DNA from: Glandiceps talaboti
Lineage: Eukaryota > Hemichordata > Enteropneusta > Spengelidae
Length of the DNA: 37,500 nt
Assembly (NCBI RefSeq): GCF_964340395.1
Contig: NC_135569.1
Span: 3,699,040-3,736,539, forward strand
Direction: 5' to 3'
In this document: piece by piece, positions 16,500 to 27,779 of the stretch
Position numbering within the stretch: position 1 is the stretch's first letter
How the letters are laid out: each line of letters begins with the position of its first letter
The notes under the pieces: generated by a model
Told to the model about the DNA's origin: nothing
The model's input: the letters and a program-made list of their open reading frames with translations, nothing else
The model's database searches: none
Translations under genes and position numbers: made by a program

Positions 16500-16900
16500 T
16501 CTTGCGGGGTTTGCAAAGAAAAAACGGAGCTCGGGGGAGCGAGATAGAGCGACTGAGCGAAACCGGTACAGTATGCACGTAGGGCCTAGGGGCAGCTAGC
16601 TGAGCGGGGCAGCTGAGCTAGCAAGGTATCTTAGTTGTGTTTTAATTTGTGGAAATAATGCCTCATTGTGAAAGAGCTGACAGTTCGTACCTGTTCGGGT
16701 TTGGCCCTGATTGCCTGTTTTTCCTCTTTTCATGCACTTTAATGGTTAACTTTGCATTACTCAATAAATGCGTGACATAGTCGCGAGCGGCGCTGTTCAA
16801 CATCCGGGCATTTATTCTAGCCTGCTTGTCGTCCGAAAACTGCAGCAGACGCCTGTGACATTTTTTGTATCCTGAATACGAGAATTTTGTTTTGTTTTGC
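16500..16900. promoter_or_regulatory. Relatively CpG-rich stretch, possible promoter
   Basis: GAGCGAGATAGAGCGACTGAG and GTCGCGAGCGGCGCTG are unusual in this AT-rich window. They are followed by an exon-like segment at 16903-17006 (acceptor TTTTGCAG, donor ACGAG|GTGAGT), which contains an open reading frame from ATG 16931 to its end. No homology is recognised, so this is only a candidate. Confidence 0.25.
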
Positions 16901-17497
16901 AGATTTCAAACTTAACATACACCACATAGGATGAAGACACAAACTAGAACTGTTTCAAAGTCAGTACTGATACTGTACTCGGTAGAAAGAATAATTTCAA
17001 AACGAGGTGAGTGTGTTTCCTGGGTGAGTTTACATTTTTTTGATTCTGTCGTCTGCAACTTTGAGCAAAATACATTTTAGTAACAATGACAATGTAAGTG
17101 CTAAACTGAAAGTTTGAAACATAAACTGAAATTCTTCTCAGAAAATGAAAATAACAGCGATACGGCGTCAGTCTGTGGAGTTTTGCATTGGTTTACAAAT
17201 ATTTAGTATAATTTACTATCTAGGACTCAACTACCTACACATCAAAATTGACAAAATTAAGAAATATTTGACTTTGAGGCGATAGTATAAGGGAATTTTC
17301 AGTATCGAACTTATTTAACAAATTTTCGACTCTCTTCCTTTCGTAAATTATTCGCTCTAAGTCATTCTTTTCTTCAAGTTTGAGAAAAAACGACATGGCT
17401 GTGTAGAAACAGCAAGGATAGTCTGCTGACAATGTTTTCCGTAAAAACATATTTTTTTGACATGAACACATAACGCCAAGTGGCAGCACATTTAATA

Positions 17498-17845
17498 GGC
17501 CAAAAAATTGTTTCTGGTCAGGACAGTTTATCTAAAATGGTGCGACGACGCGACTTTTTTTTTAATTCTCAACAAACCTGTCACTCAATCTACTATTTAT
17601 GGCAGTTACTCTTCTTTTTTATTTAGTACTTTAGAGCAAGTGTGTATGTGGGGTAGATGTCATTTGCTTGTTCATCATTGGTTCTTCAGTTGCCTTCACT
17701 GTAAAGTAGGGAGGGCTATTTTTGTGTTTCCCGCGGATCTGCGGACTTATGGATTGGACAAACACAAAAAGAACTGACGCTGAACTGACGCTGGGGTATT
17801 TAAGTGATGCGCGCGCTGACCAGAAACAGTTCTTTTTTGTTTTGC
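17498..17845. mobile_element. Possible short inverted-repeat element
   Basis: GTTTCTGGTCAG near 17508-17520 is the reverse complement of CTGACCAGAAAC near 17816-17828, and both are bordered by A/T-rich arms (GGCCAAAAAA versus TTTTGTTTTGCC). No clear target duplication is seen. It could equally be a chance pair. Confidence 0.35.
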
Positions 17846-18533
17846 CATACATTTAAAAAAAAAAATACTTTCGATGTTATTAATGTTGTCATGAATATGT
17901 TGACACTTATATCACGCGGTAGCTATCAGAAACTGATGATATTAAGGACAATTTCAAAGTTTGTAATATGGGTATTTAGAGTCACATTTTAGTGTGTGTT
18001 TGTATTTATTTAGTACACTGGATTCATTCGAAAGTGGACCGCTATTTGAACATACCGTGTGCGCGTGCGTGTACGTGTATGACGATTTCCGGTGATGGAT
18101 GCACTATTTATTTACCATGAGTTATCGATGTTGAAATCTAGCTGGGTAAACATGAAAGGTTCAAACAACACTTTTGATCAAATAGTACACTATTGAACTG
18201 TATTAAAGTTGAGCCTGTCCACGATTTTTTGTGAACCATTACATGTAAAATATTTTTATCAAATAACAAGTATACTACAAGATAAAAAAGAACATGGGAA
18301 AGAAAATACAGAACGTAAAACCCTATTCGGACACTGTGGTATTTTTGTTTCATTAAATGGCAACAATTTATCACCAAAGCACTTTTAAATAGCTGGCGTT
18401 GAAAGTTGGTACATGTATCTGATAAGACACTATGTCAGAGTCGTTAGGAAGTAATAGGAGACTCCAATCTCACAAGTAAATGTATTCACTATGTTTACTC
18501 AAATGAATAAAACTTCGTCGAAGAATGTACCAC

Positions 18534-18547
18534 AGCGCCACCTGGCG
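18534..18547 (-). promoter_or_regulatory. CTCF-like motif
   Basis: The minus strand reads CGCCAGGTGGCGCT, which contains AGGTGGCGC, a match to the CTCF core AGRKGGCGC. It lies just upstream of the candidate first exon ending at 18934. Motif evidence only. Confidence 0.4.
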
Positions 18548-18559
18548 ATATATATTTAA

Positions 18560-18934
18560 AATGTCGCTCTTGTGATTGGTACATTCCGCTCTTATGACCT
18601 TTCAACTCGGGTTATTCGAGGTTATCGAGGGTTCATACGGCTTATTCGTCTTTCGAATATCAAGTATCTTTCAGCAGTGGCACGGATAACGTGGAGCCGC
18701 CAAGTCTATTTCACTAACTAACCACTCCATTTAAAGCAGAAGTGTGGAGATTCAGTTCTCGTTATTTGCCGACCTACGGCGAAAATCCAGAGGAATTTAA
18801 TGTTCACTGTAACCCGCCATTTTGAGCTCTATGACCCACAAACTGACAAAGAATTTGACGAGCAAGGTTTACGTGAAGATCAAGGCGACTTCCCCGTTTT
18901 CGAAGACATCGTCTGATATATTATTCGAATGAAG
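18560..18934 (+). other. Candidate promoter and first exon of an unidentified plus-strand gene
   Basis: This stretch has higher G+C and CpG than its surroundings and ends in a strong donor, ATGAAG|GTAAGT. It contains the open frame 18800-18916, which encodes 38 residues beginning MFTVTRHFELYDPQTD and is followed by a second ATG at 18929. A YY1-like CCGCCATTTTG lies at 18814-18824. If this is a first exon, the 38-codon ORF would be either an upstream ORF or the product itself, and the main ORF could start as MK at 18929. No downstream exon can be assigned with confidence, and the 5' end of the exon is a guess. Confidence 0.4.
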
Positions 18935-18935
18935 G

Positions 18936-20990
18936 TAAGTGTCGATGTGTATATTTCTCACATAACACGACAGTGTAGTATAAAGCAGCGACCTCGCTGT
19001 ATCAGATTGGCTAATATAAATCAGTGCTAGGGAGTGTATGTTTTGACGTACTAGGCATGATACGGTTCGGTGTGTTTCTGAACGGAATCATGAGTCACGT
19101 CATAGTTTGTTTTCGCCGTGTGGTCACTGTGGGATCTCTTATAATAATCCACACAGTAGTGTACACGCATGTATCCTAAAACCGATTTGATTTCACTCGC
19201 TACCCTCTAAGTTGCCCCTATCACGTTTCTTTGAGCTCATAACAAGCCGCGATTAACGCATCAACATTACGCCTAAGAAATGAGAGAGCCCGGAAGTCCA
19301 CGCGTCCGAACTAACGTAATGGGAGTTACGCATGGTATTATAATAGTATGTGATGTCTCTCAACTGATTTCCGTTATTCGTGACATAAAGGAAACGGCCA
19401 TACTACATGAATACATGTTTATTGATGCACTTTACCGATTGTAGCTTGTTGATGACAGCATTGATAGTGTGTCCCACCCACCACATTATATTATGGACTC
19501 GTAAGAGTAGCACTAAAATTAGATTAGTATAGCTCAGTGTATATAGGTCAACAGATGCATAAATCAAGAGAACGGTACGTGCATTGTCAATGTCAAAATC
19601 ACGAGTAGTCACGTGAGGACTCATTGCTAGTCACTGTTCAGTAATTCGGTAGATTTTTGGAATTTCTGGTGAAAATTAACAACATCAGAAGGCTGTATAA
19701 ATGATAACACTGCACTTAATAGATTTTTTTTGCAAGGTGAATCCAATGAAATTTATTTGATGAAAAATGGCGTTTCCAGTCCAGAGATATTCAAAGGTTC
19801 TGAAACATAGCCTTCTGAATGTGATTAGGAAACATTACTGTACCCAGTGATTTGATCAATAAAATGATTCTAATGGGCAACACAAATATTTGATAAAGAA
19901 ATCAATAAATAAGTGACCTGGGTACAATGTGTTAGCTTTAGGTTCAGCAATCCTTGCAGCTGCAGGTGCAATATATATGTACAGTACTGTAATAATTCAG
20001 CATTGCAGATAGGTTGATACTTGGATGTTATTCCCCAATATTTTTCTTTATTCAGCCAATGGAAATATGATATGAGTGACCTAAGGGACCCCTTGTTGCT
20101 AGAGTTGCTAGACAAGGTTACCTGTTATCTGCTATGAAATGAAAACCTGTCTTTGACACTGATGTAATTTGTTAGACAGGTAGGTCACTGAAGGTGCAAT
20201 GTGTCAGTAATTCGATAAAACTGAAGATAACTGGTCAGTTTGCAGTGTGCTATCTGGTCCTATAATAAACATTTGAGCAAGTGTAATTGCTAACAAAGCA
20301 ATTTTTTAAAAGCAATTGATCACGCGCGTTAATGTCGTTATAGATATGTAGGGTGAGTGTGGGTCACTGGTGTGATGTATGTCCACTTACATTCAGATGG
20401 TTCCATGCATTACTGTCAAAGAAAAAGTACAAGAAAGCAGACTTCAGTGACAGTTACAACAATTGCATAATGGCATACTCCAGGGTCTGTGATTGTTTCT
20501 AGGAGACTCACAAGTTTTGCATTGTTGTGGTGTCAAGTTGGTAAATACAATATAGATAAAATTAACTCTGCCTCTCAGTGCTTTTCACAAGTGTTCCTCT
20601 GTTTACTCCTTGTTCATTGAAAAGCAACCTGTCAAATTTTGCAATATTTTAGTACTTTTTTACAAAAAGTTTAATGAAAATATTGAACAGTGGAACTCCT
20701 CTTGTAGGTGGTTATATCGTTTTATGTATTAGGAGAGAATTCTAACAACAGTTGCCGACCATAAGTACTTCCAGTTTTCCTTTAAAAAAGAAGAAGATTA
20801 ATGTTCATATGAAAACTTTGAGTGATCATTGGCAACCTCTGAGCATTTACAATCATACTTCAAAGGGTAGTAAGACAAAGGGTTATATTAGTCTTAACAA
20901 AGGGTGACAATGGGATTAACAAGGTGTTCATAACACTTCTCAGATCTCCTCTAATAGTACATCAATGGTTATATACATGTATAGTGTATT
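18936..20990. other. No recognised gene; probable intron or intergenic sequence
   Basis: AT-rich, with only short open frames lacking family features. A motif GAGTGACCTAAGGGACC near 20070 also occurs near 5440 (GAGTGACCTAAGGGGCC) and, in part, near 26240, so it belongs to a dispersed repeat. Confidence 0.5.
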
Positions 20991-21024
20991 ATATTTACAG
21001 TCATTCACTGGGGATGGATGTTGC

Positions 21025-21250
21025 TTTATTACCATGGTCATTCACACAACAAATATACCATTTAATATAAACACAACATACACATATACCATATAATATA
21101 AACATTCACACAACACATACATATACCATAAACATTGTAATATAAACATTCACACAACATACATATACAATATTAACATTCACACAACATACACATATAC
21201 CATATACCATAAACATTCACATAACACATATGTACCATACATAAAAATAT
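21025..21250. repeat. Degenerate AT/CA-rich tandem repeat
   Basis: Repeated ATATAAACATTCACACAACA and CATATACCAT blocks, spaced about 35-55 bp. Confidence 0.75.
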
Positions 21251-22074
21251 ATCCACATGGCATATTACTCTTTTTACATGTACATGTGTCCTTCACTCCT
21301 AGCTTGTACTTGCTTGTATTCAGGCCCCTGATATTGCTGTATAACTAGACTACCACTACATGTAGTAATAAACCTACAGAGAAATATACCGTAATTGTAT
21401 TACAGCTCCAATATATCGATCTTGCCTGCTACACATCACTAGGGGGATTACTACTATATCCCAAAGCACACACTCATATTGTGGTCGTAATATATATACC
21501 AGTCATATTTGTTTGGTGTAATCATGATAGTTCACTGCAAACTTTAAGTTAGGGTTTGTGGTTTATAGATAAAGCATGATTACAATAGTCAATTTATCAA
21601 TGTGAGACCTCTATAATGGCCATACCTAGTACTTATGGTCATTTTGTTTGTAAAGATAAGCAAATGGATCGCTATCAATCAATTTACTTTTAAAAAAATG
21701 CACGGTAATTTCAATGTAAATTGAAATCGTCAGTGATAAAGGCAAAAAAGAGAAGTTAAATGATACTTTATTTAATGTAATTTGTACTTACTGTGTATGG
21801 GGTAGTTCTTTAATAGTTTTAGATATTACCAAATACTGTATGTAGATTAGTCTGTCTGTAGGCTTTGTCTTGTGGATTTACATGTAGCAGCCATCTTTTT
21901 ATCGGTTTATAGGGCTTGCATTAAACGCATACCTGTGGGCTGGTTAGTCAGTGTTTTTGATACGGTCAAGGAACTCTGATAACAGAAAAAGGTAAAGAGA
22001 TACAAATGGCAGTGTTTCCCCTCATTCATTGTAATTTTAGATTTCACCTGTTTGTTGTCATTTTTAAAAAAAAA

Positions 22075-22440
22075 CTCTGGAAGGGAACCCCTGGTACCAC
22101 CCGTAACAAAAACATTGGTAAGGAACCTTGTAAAATGTCTGGGGAACTCAGGTAGATTTTACCTACTTACCACCCTTACAAAAACACTGGTAGGGAACTT
22201 GGTAAAATGACTGGGGAACTCAGGTAGATTTTACCTACTTACCACCCTTACAAAAACACTGGTAGGGAACTTGGTAAAATGACTGGGGAACTCGGGTAGA
22301 TTTTACCTACTTACTAAACCCTTAACAAAACACTGGTAGGGAACTTGGTAAAATGACTGGGGAACTCGGGTAAATTTTACAAAATGTACCTCCATGTACT
22401 TACCACCCTAATAGTAATACTCAACAAAACACTGTCAGAT
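22075..22440. repeat. 72-bp minisatellite, about five copies
   Basis: The unit contains GGTAGGGAACTTGGTAAAAT, GACTGGGGAACTCAGGTAGA and TTTTACCTACTTACCACCC. Copies start at 22117, 22189, 22261 and 22335. The same family recurs at 26560-27090, and a single unit in opposite orientation lies near 10825-10885. Confidence 0.9.
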
Positions 22441-22884
22441 AACCAAGTACATTTGTAAACTGTTCCAGCTATTGTGTTATCTTAATGTCCATTGATCTAA
22501 CAGACTACCACCTTATGTATAGTACATGTACACCAGTGTGCCCTCTAATGATAGCCAAATTTTGTTGTCAAAATGATAAAAACTGACATTTCTTGAGAGT
22601 CACCACATAGTAAGAGATAGGGGAGCACCAAATATTTGTATGTCACTAGAAATTGTGTGCATCTGTGGCATGTCATATTGGTTTAGACGACACACTGATG
22701 TACAAATAGATTTGGTTGCCTTGATGCGATAGTTGTCTGTGTAACCTGACTACTGCTATGTATTGAGGATGATGTAGCCTATTCTGTGATGATGTAGCCT
22801 ATTCTGTGTGCAGATGAGGAGTATGTGAGAATGTCCCTTCCACCTTCACTGGCATATTGTGAAGATTTCAGACTTGGCAATGTA

Positions 22885-23330
22885 CCAATGGATGGGACAG
22901 GAGTGTGGGTGGGTGGGGGTGGGGGGTAAGTCTTCAAGTGGGAGGGTAAGGTACTAGTTTGTAATACTCATTGAACCACTGATTATACATTACTGAAATA
23001 CACAGTTCACCAAACTTTTGGGGTGGGTATGTGGGGGTGGGGGTGGTGGATGGGGTGGTGTGGGATTAAGTCCTCAACTGTGAGGAAAAGGATATTAGTT
23101 TCTAATACTCATATCTATAGAACCACCAAACCAGTCATACATTGCTGAAATACATAGTTCACTAAACTTTTGGGGTGGGTAGGTGGAGGTGGGGGTGGGA
23201 GTGGTGGATGGGGTGGTGTGGGAGTAAGTCCTCAACTGTAAGGAAAAGGATATTAGTTTCTAATACTTATAGAACCACCAATCCAATTATACATTGCTGA
23301 AATACACAGTTCACCAAACTTTTGTATAAA
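22885..23330. repeat. Three-copy tandem repeat of about 140-160 bp with G-rich segments
   Basis: TAAGTCYTCAA occurs at 22928, 23068 and 23226, each preceded by a GGGTGGGTGGGGGTGGG-type stretch and followed by ATACACAGTTCACCAAACTT. The G-rich strand could form G-quadruplexes. Confidence 0.8.
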
Positions 23331-24545
23331 AATTAGTGAAAACAACGACAGGGGATTGGTGTCATATATTTGTAATCAAAGAAACACCTTATTGGTATGG
23401 TTTGACAATTTTCAATTTATTTTCATGACAGTTATAAATACAAATAATTGCTCACGAGAGAAATTATAGTGACAAAACTATTTTTCAATTAATTTTGATA
23501 TGTTATTATTCTAGGTGTATAAGTTTGATAGGTTCTGGGTCAAGGTCAAGTATACAGGTCAAATCCACCTACTTTAACACTACTGAATTATAAATGGGGA
23601 TATCTATCTTATGGTTTTTTCAGTTTTGTCTTTTGACTTTGCTACGTGATTTTCAATATCATAAAATGTCAAAAGCTATGTTGTACATCATGTGGTATAA
23701 GCCTCAGAAATAAAAATCTGAAATTTTTGCTGTTATTTATGTGGGAAAAAGCTTCACCCATTTTCAATTAAACTCAAGAAGAAATTTAGGGTCACTGCAT
23801 AGATTTTTGAAATAGAGGTCAAATTGATATTAGCTTCAGAAGGAATAAATTTGAGAAACCAAGATGGCTGCCATGTACCCTATGGGAATGAAAAGATTGT
23901 CGAATTTCTTGAAAACTAGGGAACTCCAAAATGTCTTTTATTGTTTCAATAACAAACTTTCACATGACTATGTTTGGAAAATTTGTAATCTTTTCTCTAC
24001 CATGGTACCAGGGAGTATTTGTTTGTATAAAAAAATGGGTCAAAATGATATATTATAACCAGGCTCTTTTAGAATCTAATATGGCTTCTGAACACTGTTT
24101 GACTTATTGAGAAAATTTCACATTTCTTGAAGACATAACTGAACTCCTAAAGTTCTTTTATTACCTCAAAAGGGGAGGAAGCAATCTTTTATGTGGCTAA
24201 GTTTAGAGAGAATTGATGAATTTGGTTTTGAGGGAAATTGGTTGTCAATTCCCCCAGGCCCATTCTACCATAACCTTGCAATATTTGGATAAGTTATTAG
24301 GTATTTGAAAACATAGAGATGTTGGACTAGATTAGGAAAGATTACATGAATATAAGTGGTTTAGTTTGAAAAGCATAATTATGTATAACAAACGTAATGA
24401 AATAATGTAATGAAAAGTGGTAACTGGTAAAAACCCAAATTATTTTTGATATATTGATGTCATCGTTTAATGTGTACAGCTGTGCACACAATTAGTCTTA
24501 CTTGTATTGTATTAAAGGATTCAAAAACAGCATATAGGAAATATC

Positions 24546-24659
24546 TATGCAGGCTGATGGTTTCCGCTGCAGTAGGAAGTTCCGAACCATAGCAGAGGGT
24601 GATGACGACATGTTAGAGTTCTCGTGGTCTGGATGCCAACGTGGTCTCTAACTAAACCA
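24546..24659 (+). other. Exon-like segment of unknown identity
   Basis: A stretch with codon-like composition reads ADGFRCSRKFRTIAEGDDDM, then LEFSWSGCQRGL, then stop TAA at 24649-24651. It is preceded by possible acceptors (ATATAG, CTATGCAG at 24563) and followed by a consensus-like donor, CCA|GTGAGT at 24660. The stop so close to the donor makes a normal internal coding exon unlikely. It could be a 5' UTR exon, a short-protein exon or a repeat-derived fragment. I recognise no family. Confidence 0.3.
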
Positions 24660-24995
24660 GTGAGTGGAGGTGTAAATCGTAATGATACTGTATAGGAACT
24701 AGACTATGTGAGTGGAGGTGTAAATGGTAATGATACTGTATAGGAACTAGACTGTGAGTGGAGGTGTAAATGGTAATGATACTGTATAGGATCTAGACTG
24801 TGAGTGGCGGTGTAAATGGTAATGATACTGTATAGGAACTAGACTATGTGAGTGGAGGTGTAAATGGTAACGATACTGTATAGGAACTAGACTACATTGT
24901 ATGTGAGTGGAGGTGTAAATTGTAATGATACTGTATAGGAACTAGACTATGTGAGTGGAGGTGTAAATCGTAATGATACCATATAGGAACTTGAC
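24660..24995. repeat. 48-bp minisatellite, seven copies
   Basis: Unit GTGAGTGGAGGTGTAAATGG followed by TAATGATACTGTATAGGAAC and TAGACTAT. Related single copies lie near 10800-10825, 13945-13985 and 31965-32005, so the unit is dispersed. Each copy begins with a GTGAGT donor-like hexamer. Confidence 0.92.
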
Positions 24996-25134
24996 TAGAG
25001 TTCTCAGAGTTAGTACTCAAAATTAGTCGGGGGCATACTACCAAACTTTTTATCTTGATTACCAAATTTAGAAGGTGGTAGTCTGTTTATAGACCAATGG
25101 AAATCAATAGAAATTGTAGCTGAAACAGTTCACT

Positions 25135-25401
25135 TTCTAACACTCAACACATCAGATAGAACCCATGAACACTCTCAAGCTTTCAAAACAACATGCACAC
25201 CTACATATCAGAAAATACTCCTTCACAAAGTACATTTTTGATCCCTGGAACTTGCTATCAAACAATACACTCACAGCACCAAATATTAACTCAATCAAAC
25301 AGTGCCTGGACAATCACTGGAAGAACCTAGATATCAAGTATAATTACACATATACAGGGCAAAATTCAAACAGCGTAGAATTCCAGACCAGTCGGATGTG
25401 A
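25135..25401 (+). mobile_element. LINE reverse-transcriptase C-terminal fragment
   Basis: The open frame reads RKYSFTKYIFDPWNLLSNNT, then TAPNINSIKQCLDNHWKN. This matches the usual LINE ending RxxFFxxRVVxxWNxLPxxVVxAxSVNxFKxxLDxxW. Only the extreme C-terminus is present, so this is a 5'-truncated copy. Confidence 0.8.
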
Positions 25402-25903
25402 ACATAGATACATGTAGGCTGTAAAGTCTGCATTCAGAATATATCTAAGTAAACCTAAAGTTCAATTTGAGACTTGGAAGTGCATATTTTCTGCACCACT
25501 ACATGTACACAAGTCAAGTCAAATTCACCAAACTCAGTTCTATCTCTACTGTACTAACGCCACAATCAATACAAAAAGTGACTTAGTAAATAAACCTTGA
25601 AACTTAGCACCATACATTCCTTATAGGAAGTGACCTTTGGTATCATGGATCAGTGTTTAAAAAAAGTAGAACTCAGCTGAATAAATAAATAGTTTAGACA
25701 TGCTGTATAGGATACTGTAGCAGATCTTAACATCTGTACTTGGTTGTATTGTAGTCGTGGTTGACTTACTGTGTTTAGCCGATGACAGAAACTCTCCCAA
25801 TACATTCACATGAAGAGAAATGACTGATCCTCAATGTACGTGTGTGTATGTGTTAAAATAAACATGTCAGAGTTTGTTCCAGTGTTGAAGACATGCATAT
25901 TAT

Positions 25904-25970
25904 ATGCTAATTACTATGCAAACCAATATGCAAATTACCATGTCATTTATATGTAAATAAATATGCAAAT
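25904..25970 (+). promoter_or_regulatory. Cluster of POU octamer motifs
   Basis: Within 67 bp there are two perfect ATGCAAAT octamers (25928, 25963) and two one-mismatch forms, ATGCTAAT (25904) and ATGCAAAC (25916). AT-rich sequence raises the chance level. Confidence 0.35.
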
Positions 25971-26559
25971 TAGTCACCATCCTTGCAATCTATTCTGGGG
26001 AGAACACTGCCTATCATGATGAGTGCTGGCTGATAGCGTTGCATGAATTTTGTGATTTTTGAAACTCTTGAAATTTTCTTGAAATAAATTATTAAAATCA
26101 TGAAAATATGCTGATGTGCATCGATGTTGGCGAGAGTTATTACTTTGAGCAGAAAATACTGCTTACGGGTAGTTGTACAGAAAGTCAGAAGTCACGACCA
26201 GCGCAGTTTGTTATGATTTATGAACCTAAGGGGCTTTAGTTATGATTTATGAACCTAAGGGGACTTTGAGTAATGACCTTACTTATGGTTTCCATCAGTT
26301 TGTATAGTATTTGACAGTATGCACTGTGTGAACTTTGACCTACTTAAATCCTGCATGGAGTGTCTGAATGAGTAAATAATGGTCTTGATATAATTGTTCA
26401 TTCATGAACGCATTTTTAAGGAGATTACTTTCTCTGTGTGTACATGTTAAACCAGTCTTAAAGCCCTGGTAGGTGTAACCACAAGATGGTGTGTATAGTA
26501 AAGTACCATGTTACTTTTTGGGACAATGCTTGCAGAGTATAAGATAGGTTTTTGGAACG

Positions 26560-27090
26560 TTGGTATCAGAGGAGGGGAACTCGGGTACAAATGTGAATTT
26601 TTCAATACATGCTTGTGTAATGTGTGACTAGGGAACTGCGGTAGATTGTACTACTTGTACAAACAAATGTACCGAACCTTAAAATGACGGGGAACTCAGA
26701 TACACCAATGTACATTTATCTTAACAAAGCAGTGTTAGAAAACCCTGACTGATAAAATGACTACAGAACTCTGGTACATTTTACATACTTCACACCCTCA
26801 ACAAAAACACTGGTAGGGAACCTGGTATTAAAATGACTGGGGAACTCAGGTAGATTTTACCTACCGGTACTTATGACCCATAGCAAAAACACTGGTAGGG
26901 AACCCTGGTAAAATGACTGGGCAACTCAGGTAGATTTTACCTACTTGCCACCCTTAACAAAAACACTGGTAGGGAAACCTGACAAAATGACTGGGGAACT
27001 CTGATAGATTTTATATGTACCTACTTAGCACCCATAACAAAAACACTGGTAGGTAACCCAGGTAACCCTTGGTAACTGGGGTATATTTGC
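26560..27090. repeat. Second array of the 72-bp minisatellite family
   Basis: About six diverged copies of AAAACACTGGTAGGGAACC, ACTGGGGAACTC and GGTAGATTTTACCTAC, period about 75-85 bp. Confidence 0.85.
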
Positions 27091-27108
27091 CTTCTTGCTA
27101 CCCATTAA

Positions 27109-27314
27109 CCCCTTCAATACTGAAAACATTCCCGCCAAAATTGTTTGGACAAAATTCTTGTTTTATGTAAGTTTTTGGCATATATCAACTTCATTTTAGA
27201 CTGGAATTAAAGAAATATTACTTCGTAATAAAGTAATATAATTGCAATTGTGAAAAATATTCATATAAATTGAGTCCCCATATTATTTAAAACTCGTCTC
27301 TAGTCATGAAAGGG
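27109..27314. mobile_element. Possible piggyBac-type MITE with TTAA target duplication
   Basis: Both ends are flanked by TTAA (27105-27108 and 27315-27318). Ends read inward as CCCCTTCAATAC and CCCTTTCATGAC, so the inverted match is short and begins with CCC, as in piggyBac elements. The 206-bp body is non-coding and AT-rich. Confidence 0.5.
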
Positions 27315-27779
27315 TTAACATTACAAAATATTTGTATGGTAATCATAATATACAGAGAAATTGACTAGTTTGTATACATGATGCTGATTGTATTAAGGTC
27401 AAATACAATCAGCATATTTCCTGATTCCTGTTTAATATTTGATTTAATTTTCCTTTCTCAATATAGTGATGTTTGTGATGTTAATTTTTTTCATGTAATA
27501 AGTATTCAATTTAATTCAATTCACAATATGTCAGATAACATTGAATTATTTGATAATTAAAATTAAATCATGAGATATAATGGTCAATTGGGAACTTGCT
27601 ATCCAGACTGAGCATGCTCAGACGCAAAGGACTATGGGATTATTTGAGGTTATCGTATTACCTAATCTGGAGCTACCGATAAAATAAACCTCCCACAATT
27701 GTCAGGGTAACTATGAATTGATCATTTATGGTTACAAACAATATAACAATATAACAATATTGTTCATAATACTAATTGA

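Noticed and set aside
17235-17489. 84-codon minus-strand frame with a charged LEEKNDLERIIYERKRVENL stretch
   Set aside because: Could be a coiled-coil exon, but the boundaries lack convincing splice signals and no homologue is recognised.
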